Assembly: GCF_000388065.1 (NCBI RefSeq)
Contig: NW_009242971.1
Span: 1,500,133 to 1,522,554, forward strand
Source of the DNA: Fonticula alba
Taxonomy: Eukaryota > Opisthokonta > Rotosphaerida > Fonticulaceae
Reading direction: 5' to 3'
Length of the DNA: 22,422 bases
The translations under genes and the position numbers were made by a program. Below the pieces are notes generated by a model. It made no database searches. It saw nothing but the letters and a program-made list of their open reading frames with translations, and was not told where the DNA came from. Shown in pieces: positions 9,244 to 18,414 of the stretch (position 1 is the first letter of the stretch; the number at the start of each line of letters is the position of its first letter).

Positions 9244-11479
9244 ATGGCAGCAAACCCCCAGTACAAGTCCTTCCAGCGGGAGTCTGACGACTCGGACACC
9301 TCGGCCACCTCGGACACCCCGCTCAATGCCGAGGAGGAGTACGATTACTATGAGATCCTGAATGTGTCGCGCGATGCCTCCGAAGAGGAGATCAAGAAGG
9401 CCCACCGGCGCATGGCCCTGCGCTACCACCCGGACAAGCCGACCGGCGATGCGGACAAGTTCCGCCAAATCCAGCACGCCTATGAGGTGCTGATGAATCC
9501 CACCCGGCGGAAGCTCTATGACCAGTATGGCGAGGCCGGCCTCAAGATGTATGACGGCTACGGGAACCATCCTCTTGGCAATTTGGCCGCCGAGAACCTC
9601 TCCCTCTGGGTGTGTCTGCTCCTGCTGCCGGTGCTGCTGCTCCTGCTGTTCTTCATCCTGGTGGTGGTCAATGTCGACTACGGTGCGTGCATCCCGCTGC
9701 CGGGCGCCTGCGCGCATCGACGCGCCACTTCTTCGCGGTGGTCCTGTCGGCTCTTTTCCCGCCTCGACCCTGCCGTCGCACGTCCCTCTGCACCCCATTT
9801 CCCCCACCAATCCGATCCCATCTTCTGACTGCCTGCTCCCTTGTCGGACATGTGCGCGCGGGCTCCCGCCACCGCCGCCCCCGAAATAGCCAAGGGCTGG
9901 TCGTGGCCCGCCATCTGGACTCCGCTTTGGGTGATCAACTTCATTGTTGTCCTCCTCTCCCTCTCCGTCACGGTCCTTGCCTTTAGTGTGCGTTTCTCTT
10001 TCAGACAAGACTCCTTCCCCTCCGAGTCCTTGCACCCCCCCCCCCCCCCCTTGTTGCTGCCTCTCTCGCCCCTTCCACTGACATCGGCTCCCCATCCCGG
10101 CATCCCATACCCTCAGGCTGCTTCCGAGGACAGTGCCGAGATCAGCAAGCCCAGCGTCGTGAGCTTCTTCTTCAGTGTCATCTTGACTCTCATCTGGCAG
10201 GTGCGCCCTCCTCTCGGCGTTGTCCGCCGGCAGGACACCCTATCGCGCCACTTGGGCGGCCGGGTCTAAACACTCACCTCCACTCGTCCTCCCCGTCGGC
10301 GCCCGGATCGCCACCCCGCAGATTCTGCTTTCCATCAAGCTCAATGGCCACAGCATGGCCTGGGGCTATGTTTGGCTGCCGATGTTCCTGGTGTCTTTGC
10401 TGTCCTTCTGCCGGCACTTCTTCAATGTTCGCTCACTTGACTTCCCCATGCGGGTGCGTGTTTCATCATGGTTGCCGATCAAGCCCAAGCATGGCCTCCG
10501 CTTGGGTCCTTTCCCTCCTTCCTCCCCCCCCCCCCTCCTCCGTCCGGCCATGATGTTGACATTCCCTTTCCTCCTCCCTCGTTCGTTGGTTATCTTGGCT
10601 TTCACCGATGTAGAGCAAGATCCCCGTCTTCCTCTTCAAGATCCGGTGGACCGTCATGCGCCTGCTCACCATGATCTTCATTGTGCTCAAGTCCGATGGC
10701 GTGTCCTCCATGAGCTGGCGGGCTGTGGTGCGTCTTTTTTTTTCCCCCCCCCCCTTCTCATGCGCCTGTCTTCCGGAACATTTCCCGACCTGCTTTTTGC
10801 CGGCCGGCCGGCCGGCCGGCCAAGTTTCATGGTTCTCCCTCTCTCACCTCTTCCCTTCAGTTCTCCCCGGTGTTTGCCTTCTATGGCTTCTTCGTTCTCC
10901 TGTCCCTGCTGCTGAGCTGCTGCATCCCGAAGCTCTTCGGCTCTCTCGGCGAGACCATCCTGACCGACGTCCTGCCGAGCATCTTCATCGTCACCTTCAT
11001 CGCCCTGCTTTCAGTGGCTCTGGATGGCATCCGCGGGGTGCGTGCCCATTCTCAGGAACCCATGCCATTCGCGTGCTTCGCCCCTTCTTTCTCTCTTTCT
11101 TTCCTTTATCCCATCCCCTTCGGGTCTTCCCCCTCTCCCCCTCCACGCACACGCACACGCGCACACACCATATTGCTCTCATGTCACTGGGCTCACACTG
11201 GCGGTGGTATCCTCACTCACACTCTGTCCACTCTCCGCAAATGTCTCTGTCACTTCCATTCATTCCACACAGTACTCGCTTGGCGTCATTTTCGTGCCCG
11301 TCTTCATCGTCATGGGTCTGGTCATCCTTGTTCTCTGCATCTTCGCCTGCCTGCTGAAGTGCATGATGGACAGTGAGATGCCCGAGCCGGTGTCCAAGCG
11401 CAACAGCCAGAAGACTCCGCTTGTGGATATCAGCCGTCGACTGACCTACAACACTGAGCCTTCGTCGAACAAGGATTGA
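9244..11479 (+). CDS. J-domain protein fused to TMEM185-like membrane region
   Basis: Likely an Hsp70 co-chaperone tethered to an internal membrane, J domain facing the cytosol. Exons: 9244-9682, 9890-9987, 10117-10200, 10322-10453, 10614-10727, 10861-11037, 11273-11479; 416 residues. An acidic Ser/Asp-rich N-terminus (1-32) leads into a J domain at about 33-97 (YDYYEILNVSRDAS, HPD at 62-64, then QIQHAYEVL and KLYDQYG). Hydrophobic segment 1 is 121-143. The rest is multi-pass: about 157-178, 194-206, 219-236, 263-277, 291-309, 325-340 and 352-376, then a polar tail. Motifs such as KLNG-x3-AW, KSDG-x4-SW and ALDG-x-RG followed by F-x-P resemble the Tmemb_185A family. There is no Gly/Phe region, zinc finger or KDEL. 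The frame is open upstream to 7939, but 9244 is the first Met close to the domain, has A at -3 and follows a CT-rich, C-run-containing leader. All six introns have GTGCG donors. Confidence 0.9.
10801..10822 (+). repeat. (GGCC)n tract in J-protein intron 5
   Basis: About five GGCC units form a self-complementary tract inside intron 5 (10728-10860), upstream of the CT-rich acceptor region. It could fold as a hairpin in the pre-mRNA, in an intron that also carries T and C runs. Confidence 0.85.
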
Positions 11480-11979
11480 TCGCACCCTCTCCCGTTCCCA
11501 TCCTTCTGTGTGGCGCCATGCGTGTCACAATGTCCTTCCCCTGAGAGGCTAGCTCTCTCTCTCTCTCTCTCTCTTTCCCTCTGTCTCTCTCTCTCTTAAT
11601 ATGCTCTCCTTCTCTCGTAACCACATGCGTGGTGGGCTTCGCTCCTGCCACGAATCTCCTTGCGTATGTGGGGACTCCCTCACCGAAAATACATCCAGTG
11701 TCATACATTCATGCGTGGTTGTCTGGTAAATGCTGCCCTTTTGAACGTGACCCTTCTCGGCGCTCCTCGTCTTCATTCACCCTCGCCCTCTTCTACCGGA
11801 GCGCGTGCATATATTTCGAAATGTGTGTATTGCTTCCCGCGACTGATTGAGGGGCGAAGCCAAGGAGGAAGAAGACATCCCAGAGAGCCACGGGACACCA
11901 TCAAACAAGGGAGGAAAAACAAAGAAAAAGGGGGGACTCCCCTCTTCCTCTCTCGGGCTACGCGAGATGAAGGAGTCCA
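11480..11979. other. Convergent 3' spacer, J-protein / EXOSC9 genes
   Basis: No gene is seen in these 500 nt. A (TC)n tract sits at 11553-11597. The middle is unusually AT-balanced for this window, typical of 3' untranslated sequence. I could not find AATAAA on either strand, so the two polyadenylation sites remain unplaced. Confidence 0.45.
11553..11597 (+). repeat. (TC)n microsatellite in 3' flank of J-protein gene
   Basis: CT dinucleotides, interrupted once by TTTCCCTCTG, begin about 70 nt past the stop codon. It is probably transcribed as part of the 3' untranslated region. Confidence 0.8.
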
Positions 11980-13357
11980 CTACTGGCAATCGAGGCGGGC
12001 TTGGACCTTGCGAGCAAGGCGGTCGGCCAGGATGGCATTGCGGATGACCTCCAGGCGATCGGCCACCACGGTGAGGGCCAGCCTCGAGGCGTGGAGCACG
12101 GTCGCCGGGGCAACCGGCGCGCCACCAGGCTTGACCACCAGGCACACTTCATTTTGCCGATTGACCACCACCGTCAGGATGGCGCCCTCGGAGTCATTGT
12201 CGGCCACGGACTCGGCATCGGACTTGGGGTTCTCGGCCGCCGGGGTGAGAGGCTTGTGCGCCATCATGGAGAACATATTGATCAAGTTGGTGGGCTTGAC
12301 CAGGGGCGGCTGCAGGGTGAGCTCCTCCTCCTTGGAGCTGGGGTCGAGGATCATATCAGACGAGCCGCGCAGGAAGGCAAACGACAAAGCCAGTGGCGTG
12401 TGGTGGATGCTTAGCGGCAGGGGGGCGCGCTCGGTCGGGGGATGCTGTGCAGGTGTCCGCCAGGGGGGGTGAGGGGGGGGGGGGGGGGACATCAATGGGT
12501 GTTGATTGGATGTCGCGGACTGTTAGAGGTGCGAGGGGCGGTGGCCGGAGCCTCAGGAGGGGGAAGAAGAAGAAGAGAAAGGGGGGGGGGGAGGCAGGAC
12601 ACGGGGCAAATGTGCACGCACGATGACCACCGACCCGGCATCATTGACCGAGAAGGCCGGACGACGGAAGTGCAGAAGGGCCGCGATGGCCGCGCATGTG
12701 GCCGCGTCTACCAGTGATCCATCATCATTCAGAACGCGGATGTCCACGCGAATGGCCAGGACCTTGGTGCCAACCTCGATGCACAGCTGGGTGGTGTCGA
12801 TGACACGGGTCTCGCTGATGGCCCGGTCAACCAGGCGCTGGACCTGGCTCGCGGGAATGGTCGGGCTGTTGGCCGGGGGGGAGGGGAGGGGCGATTGGAC
12901 AGAGGCGAGAGGAGGTCAGTGGTTTGAAAGACGAGGGACAGGCCCCGGGCCGATCGATGCGCGCGAGAACGGAGGGGATGAGCACGCACGGCATGTCCGC
13001 CGGGATGTCGCAGTTGACGGCGAAGGTACCCTCGGCCGGGCGGTCGATGGTGGGGGTGATGATGGTGGCCGAGACCCGGGCAATGACAACGGTTTGGCCA
13101 ACACGAGCTTCGGCATGGCCACGCTGCCACTGGCAGTCGACCGCGGCCGGGACAGACAGGTCATTGAGCGGATCCAGGGAGGTGTCGTCACGGGCCGCGG
13201 CGTCCAGGGCCACTTGGTCGACGACTGGCGACCCGACGAAGGAAATCTTCAAAGCACGCGGCTCATACACGCTCCGGCCATCAATCCGAACCTTGCGCTT
13301 GCAAGATTCCAGCATGAAAAGCCGGTTGGTATAGGCGGTGGCGGAGGTCTTGTTCAT
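11980..13357 (-). CDS. EXOSC9: RNA exosome core subunit Rrp45/EXOSC9
   Basis: Rrp45 is one of six RNase PH-fold ring subunits of the exosome, the nuclear and cytoplasmic 3'-5' RNA processing and decay machine; eukaryotic copies are structural, not catalytic. Model (complement): 12990-13357, 12622-12865, 11980-12444; 358 residues. Family blocks appear in order: RLFMLESCKRKVRIDGR near the start, PAEGTFAVNCDIP near 110, then the strongly matching LCIEVGTKVLAIRVD, NDDGSLVDAATCAAIAAL and HFRRPAFSV, and LPLSIHHTPLALSFAF at the start of exon 3. An acidic-polar insert of about 45 residues lies near KISFVGSP...ARVGQTVV, and a second before GAILTVVVN. Start Met 13357 aligns with the usual family N-terminus; the frame is open further upstream through CT-rich leader. 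The model lacks the long acidic C-terminal tail of the animal protein. Confidence 0.93.
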
Positions 13358-13803
13358 TGCGTCCCTCAGGCGGATGTTTCGGATACCTGGGCTGGTGGTC
13401 GGGCGAGGGCGAGGGCGAGAGCGAGGGCAGGGGCAAGGGGGGGGGAGGAGGAGAGCAGATGAAGGAAGGGGGAAAGGGAAGAGAGGAGGGGGATGGAAAG
13501 AGGGCGCTTGTTGCCCGTAAGCACCCGCATCCAGGGCGACGGCCCTTGAGGGGATCCCCCCGGGTGAGATCGGGCGCCCGGCCTGATTGCGTGGGGGCCC
13601 CCCCCCCCCCCCCCCCCCCCTCTCCCCGCCCCCATGGTCGGGCCTTCTCGGGGCTGACGCCAATTCCCAGCGGCTGGACGAGGTGCCTACTGGGGGGCGG
13701 GGGGCGGGGGAGGCTGGAGAGGCAAGGTGGACCACGCTGGGTTGGCAGCGGGGTTCGGGCCCGATCATTGGTACCGGCGTGGGATCTGGAGTTGGAGATC
13801 CCT

Positions 13804-13841
13804 ATTCCAAATATAAAAATATATATGCCAGTTTATGTGAT
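13804..13841. promoter_or_regulatory. TATA-like AT-rich island
   Basis: ATATAAAAATATATAT at 13811-13826 stands out in a region of very high GC, 350-370 bp before the start codon at 14180 and about 450 bp before the opposite start at 13357. It could serve as a TATA element in either direction. Confidence 0.4.
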
Positions 13842-14086
13842 GCGGCTGGTGAAAACCCCTGGACAACTGCGCGCGCGTACTTCTGGCATTCGCTTCCTGT
13901 GAGGGCAGGATCGCCAGCCGGTCCGGAGCGCGGCGGAGCCATTTTGGGCTGGCCGAAGTCGCTGGATGGATGCATCCTCGACGGATCGGCTGTTGGTGTT
14001 GAGGGCAGCTGGTTCTTCGGCAACCGGCCCCGAGGTCCGGCGGCTGGTCCCCGGTGCCAGGGCGCTGTTGCCTTTCTTCTCTCTCT

Positions 14087-14110
14087 CCTCCTCCTCCTCC
14101 TCCTCCTCCC
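14087..14110 (+). repeat. (CTC)n triplet repeat in 5' leader
   Basis: Eight CTC units end 70 nt before the start codon of the orphan membrane-protein gene and form part of its CT-rich leader. Confidence 0.85.
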
Positions 14111-14179
14111 TACTTGCCCCTTCCTCTCTTTTGCGTCTCTTCCTTTCATCGGATCTTCCTTCACTCGATCTCGAGCGGC

Positions 14180-17100
14180 ATGAGCAACAAGGCGTCTCCC
14201 GGTCCCGGGGACCAGGCCTCCTCTCCTTCGCCCCCAGGGCAAGGGCCCTTGCACTCGCACCAGCACCCGCACTCGCACCAGCACCAGCACCCGCACCCGC
14301 ACTCGCATGCACACCCGCACTCGCATGCCCATCTCCATAGCCAGCAGATCTCGGGTCATGGTGCCCCACCCGCGCAGTACTACTACGCGCCGGCTGCCAC
14401 GCAGCACCCGGCCTTCTATGCGTCCATGGGGTATGCCTACCCCGGGAGCTCGACACTTGCCGCGCCAGATCCCAATCAAACACCCGATCGCAGCAGTTCA
14501 GGGCCTTCCTCCCAGGCGCCCCCCGGCATCGGCGGCAATGCCCTACGGTCGGACTTTCATCCCTCGGGCTCATCAACGGCTCCAGGGGCCACGGCAACTG
14601 GCCCGGCCTCGCCCCCATCGCCACAACACTATGCCCAGGCGTACTACGATCCGCGATACATGGCGGCCGGTGGTGGGCCCCAGGCTCCGGGGTATTTCTA
14701 CCCTGCGGCGACTCCTGTCCACCCGGGCGAGCATTTTGCCTCGGTTCCTGGCATGTCAGCCCCGGCGTACTATGGCCAGACGCCCGGCGGCTATTACTAT
14801 TACCAGCAGCCGGCGACGCCGTATGTCCAGCCGGCGGCACCCCCTGCAATGAACAGATCTCCCTCAACAACAGCGCCGGCACCGATGCCGACCCCCTCAC
14901 CGGCATCGGCATCGGCGCCGGCGAGTTCACCATCCTCGGGGCCTGGCGCCTATGGAGACACTCTGGACGGTGCGTCTGCGCTGGCGGGATCTCGGCCGGT
15001 GCTCTCTCCTTCCATCGATTTCTCTGCACTCGGCGGGACTTTCGGCACCCTCCCCCTCCTTTTTTTTCCTGACTCCATGTATCACAGACGATGACTCAAT
15101 GAGCGTCCTGGAGGATGCAAGCCCGCTCGACTTTGCCGGTGTCTATTTGGAGTCCGATCTGGAGCCTGATGCCGAGCTGGATCTCGATGGGAGCATTCCG
15201 CCGGGTGGGCATCCTCCCGACGGGCTGGACATCCAGCAGCCGGCCATGGCAGCTGCAGCCACCGCCGCAGCCACCGCCGCAGCCACCGCCACAGCCACCG
15301 CCACAGCCACGGGCGCCGGCGGGTCGATGACGCCTCCTGCATCGGGCCCCTCTGCGGCTTCCTCGGCTCAGTCTGCGCCCAAAAAGGCGACGCTGGCAAC
15401 CCCCCCGGCAAGCCCTCAAGCCGTGCCCTCGCCAGGGGCTGATGTCGTGTCCACTCCAGGTGCTCGAGCCATGCCCCCTTCCTCCGCTGCTGCGTCCGGT
15501 TCCTCCTCTGCTGCCGAGATCCCTTCACATGCCCCTCCTGCGACAGTGGCGCCAGGCAGCACGCCGGCCGGCCCCAATGGGCTACCACCCCAGTTCCTGA
15601 TGGAGGCCGCCCAATCCGAGGGGATGGCCGCCGCGTTGGCCGCCTTTACATCGTCCTCGGCCAGCAGCAGTCCGAGCAACAGAGGCGAGAATGCCGGCAG
15701 TGCCGGCGGCCGCGACAACCCCGGCAGCCCCAGCTCTGGTGGCAGTGCTGCCGGTGGCAGTGCCAGCAACGCCGGGGCTTCCTCCACCGCCCACAAGCCC
15801 AACAACTGGATCCACTCGACCTCGGGCAAGGCGGCATCTCAGCTCCGGACAATGGTCAACGGTGCGCAGGGGCGCCTGGCGGACACCGTGCAGCAGGCCT
15901 TCCGCCAGTCGAGCTCGAGCACTTCACTTGCCGGGGCAACGATCTCCGGCGTATCGGCGCACGTGGCTTCGCGCTTGCAGGTATTGAGACTTCCGTGCTG
16001 TTGCTGGGCCGTTGCCGTGCCGTTACTGACACCTTGCTTATGGTGGTGGGGCGCTGCCAGTCGATTGCGTCGATTTTCATGAGCGTCATGGACCTGGCCA
16101 CCGGCCAGACAGCCATCAAGGCGGCACACGCGGCCTCTGATCGAGCCAAGGAATTGTACGAGGAGTCGCTGAAGGCCGAGCGCCAGGCTTTTGCGCGGTT
16201 TTACCGGTTTCTGGAGGACTCCACCAAGGCGCGTCAGGCATATGAGGCGGCACGCAGCCGCGTGACCGAGGCGCACCTGGAGTGCATGCGCACGCCGACC
16301 GGCTCGCACCCGACGGCCATCACACAATCGCTGGCCGAGCTGGACAAGGCCACGCGGAAGTTGGCCGAGCATGAGGCAGCGCACCAGAATACACTGGCTC
16401 GCTTTGCGAAGGCGGATGCTTCACTGCGGAATGCCCTGGCCGAGCGGCACACCCTCTGGGCCCGGTGGAATTCCCTTGCGCAGGATGCCCTGGCCCGTGA
16501 CCGGCGATACACCGACCGGAATAGCCGGCTGGGGTTGATCTTTGTGGTGGTGAATATCGGAATTGCACTGGCTCGGTTTTACGGCGAGCCGGCTCGCGTG
16601 GCCGCTCGAGCGGCGCAGCGGGCCGCCGAAACCATGGACGATGTGCGGAGCATCACGCAGGGCATCGCCCAGTCGATGTCCTCCGGCGGTGTGGCCGTCG
16701 CGGCGGCCGGCGCCGCCGGCGATGCCGCGTCCCCGACCGGGCCCCCGGCATCCGACAACAATGGAGCCATGGCTGCCGAGCTTCGTGAGCTTGCTCTCCA
16801 GCAGGAGGCCCTGGTCCAAAAGCTGGATCGGGTCCTGGCGCGGCTTGGTGATGACGCGGCTGGGGCTGCCTCATCGAGGGTTCCACTGGCCTCCCAAGCG
16901 ACAGTCGCCCCGGCGGCCGATGTGCCGGCTCCCCCGGCGGCCGATGTGCCGGCTCCCCCGGCGGTGGACACCGCGACCCCTCCAACCTCCGATGTGACTT
17001 CGCCTCCCATGCCCGGGGGGGTGACTGTCCCAGCGGCGTCTCAAGAGCCCCCGGCGTCGGGTCCGGGCGCTTGCCAGCCTGACTCGGTGGCCGCCGGCTC

Positions 17101-17578
17101 GGGTGGCATTGTCTCTGACGAGGCTCTCCGGGCATTCCTCTTTTACTTCGGCGCCGGGACCCTCTGCCGGCCGACCGGCACGGCGTTCGGCGACTCAATC
17201 TGTGTGCCAGATGTGCAGGTGTCGACAGCGGCGCCGACGTCGGGGGCCTGGCCGACGGCCGTATGGCCGGCAGTCGGCTGGCGCCCGGTGACCCCCTCGG
17301 TGTGGGCGGACCCGGCTCACGCCCGGGCCATGGCAGCCTTGACGCACCCGGGGCTGATGGCGTCGTTGGACCGGCATCTGGAGGCCGCTTGGCCGCGAGC
17401 CGGCCTGGTGCCGGGCTCCTTGGCTGGCAGGGTGCCGGCTCCGTCTGATTCCAGCGGCGGCTGGTGGCCGAGCAGCATGATTAGCCGCCTTAGTGGTCTG
17501 CCTCCTGTCACTCTTCTTGTCGGGTCCACCTCGGTGACCGTTGCCCTGTCTGCCTTCACACTGTTCCTTGCATCCTAG
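14180..17578 (+). CDS. Large low-complexity coiled-coil membrane protein, function unknown
   Basis: I do not recognise this protein securely. Exons 14180-14969, 15088-15980, 16061-17578 give 1066 residues. Residues 1-263 are disordered: a His/Gln/Pro block (about 25-55) with HSH, HPH and HQH runs, then Tyr/Pro/Gln/Ala-rich sequence with PQHYAQAYY and GGYYYYQQ. Residues 264-500 are acidic, then Ala/Thr/Ser/Pro-rich. From about 505 a structured part begins (NNWIHSTSGKAASQL). Coiled-coil-like helices span about 578-640 and 650-700, followed by a hydrophobic segment 717-734 and FYGEP. A second Ala/Pro-rich region contains a duplicated AADVPAPP unit, and the C-terminus (about 1045-1066) is hydrophobic, like a tail anchor. 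The helix-membrane-EP order faintly recalls mitochondrial She9/Mdm33, but no targeting signal is seen, so this is weak. An in-frame ATG at 14054 is less likely than 14180, which follows the CT-rich leader and has G at -3. AATAAA lies 244 nt past the stop. Confidence 0.8.
15251..15312 (+). repeat. GCCACC/GCCGCA coding repeat (Ala-Thr)
   Basis: Near-identical 6- and 12-bp units encode an AAAT/AT run inside exon 2 of the orphan protein. Copy number probably varies between strains without breaking the frame. Confidence 0.8.
16911..16960 (+). repeat. 24-bp tandem duplication in exon 3
   Basis: Two exact copies of a 24-bp unit encode AADVPAPP twice, with a degraded third copy (AVDTATPP) after it. 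It lies in the Ala/Pro-rich segment after the predicted membrane helix of the orphan protein. Confidence 0.85.
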
Positions 17579-18414
17579 AGGCGCCGGGGCTTGTTGAGCA
17601 GGCCAGGGCCCGGGAGACGCGCGATCGCCTTCTCCCCCCTCGACACGTCGCACCACGGCAAGTGTGCATGCGCTGTGTGCCAACATTCCGGGAGCGAGCA
17701 GCAGCCACATCCTCGCACAAGTGGGCATATGTGTCCATGTGGATGCGTGTCATCGTGGCCTTCCTCCCTGTCCCTGTCCTTGTCCTGCGCGTGGTGGCGC
17801 GAGCCCACCCACCGCAGGTAGAATAAAGCATTTCCCCCGGGGCCAGGCGCGGCCACCTGGAAGTTGGACAATCTCGAGACCATCCTGTTCTGATGGCCCA
17901 GAACACCGGCGCATCTTAATAGGGTGTGGTCCGTGTTAACTCTCGCACGATTCAGGTAGTCTTTGTTTTTTTCCCCCACCACCGCCACCACCACGGGTGG
18001 GCACCTGCCCAGGGATATCCTCTTGTGGCATGCTTTTCCCCCTGCTGGAGACGCACACTTCCCGTCTTGGCGGGCTCTTGGACTGGGATGCCAGCGATGT
18101 TATGTTCTCCCCCCCCCCCCCCCGTTCTCCGCTCGGTACTCCGGCGGAGGATCTCCCCTTGAAAGTGTTTACTCTCCTCCGGGGGACAGGAAAGCGCGCG
18201 GGGGGGCGGGGGAGGGGGGGGGGGAACCAGAAGACAGCACTGTTGAGGGAGTCCGATCGCCCTTGGCATGGAGCTGTTGCTAACTGTGCTCCCTCCGCCC
18301 TCCTCCTTGTCCTTTCTCAAGCTCCCCGAATCACCCTCCCCCTCTCATTCCTCCCTTGCCTCTGTCCCTTTCTCCTCCCCTTCTTTGTCTCTTTCTCACC
18401 CACTCCACGACGGG
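17579..18414. other. Spacer between orphan protein and BORCS8-like gene
   Basis: No gene is seen. The first part is the 3' flank of the upstream gene with AATAAA at 17822-17827. After about 17940 come C and G runs (near 18110-18123 and 18200-18225). The last ~120 nt (18295-18414) are almost pure CT, forming the leader of the next gene on the same strand. Confidence 0.5.
17822..17827 (+). terminator. AATAAA polyadenylation signal
   Basis: A canonical AATAAA hexamer lies 244 nt after the stop codon at 17578, the only clear example in a gene 3' flank in this window. It probably directs 3' end formation of the orphan membrane-protein mRNA. Confidence 0.6.

Larger units (their letters stand above)
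13358..14179. promoter_or_regulatory. Divergent promoter region, EXOSC9 / orphan membrane protein
   Basis: These 822 nt separate two divergent start codons. No third gene is seen. On the EXOSC9 side, GGGCGA repeats (13401-13430) and purine-rich sequence make a CT-rich leader in that gene's sense. On the other side, CT-rich sequence with CTC triplets (14087-14110) precedes the ATG at 14180. A 23-base C run lies at 13598-13620 and an AT-rich TATA-like island at 13804-13841. The GGGCGA units could form G-quadruplexes on the plus strand. Confidence 0.5.

Noticed and set aside
9028-10095. 355-codon minus-strand frame opposite the J-protein gene
   Set aside because: Antisense shadow of exons 1-2 and intron 1, with Gly/Arg-rich content and no domain.
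13831-15029. 398-codon minus-strand frame opposite the orphan gene
   Set aside because: Mirror of the repetitive coding strand with Arg/Ala-rich content. The plus strand has Kozak context, leader and splice sites.
15981-16060. Continuous coding across orphan-protein intron 2
   Set aside because: The exon 2 frame runs into a stop soon after 16060, while splicing at 15981-16060 restores the coiled-coil frame exactly.
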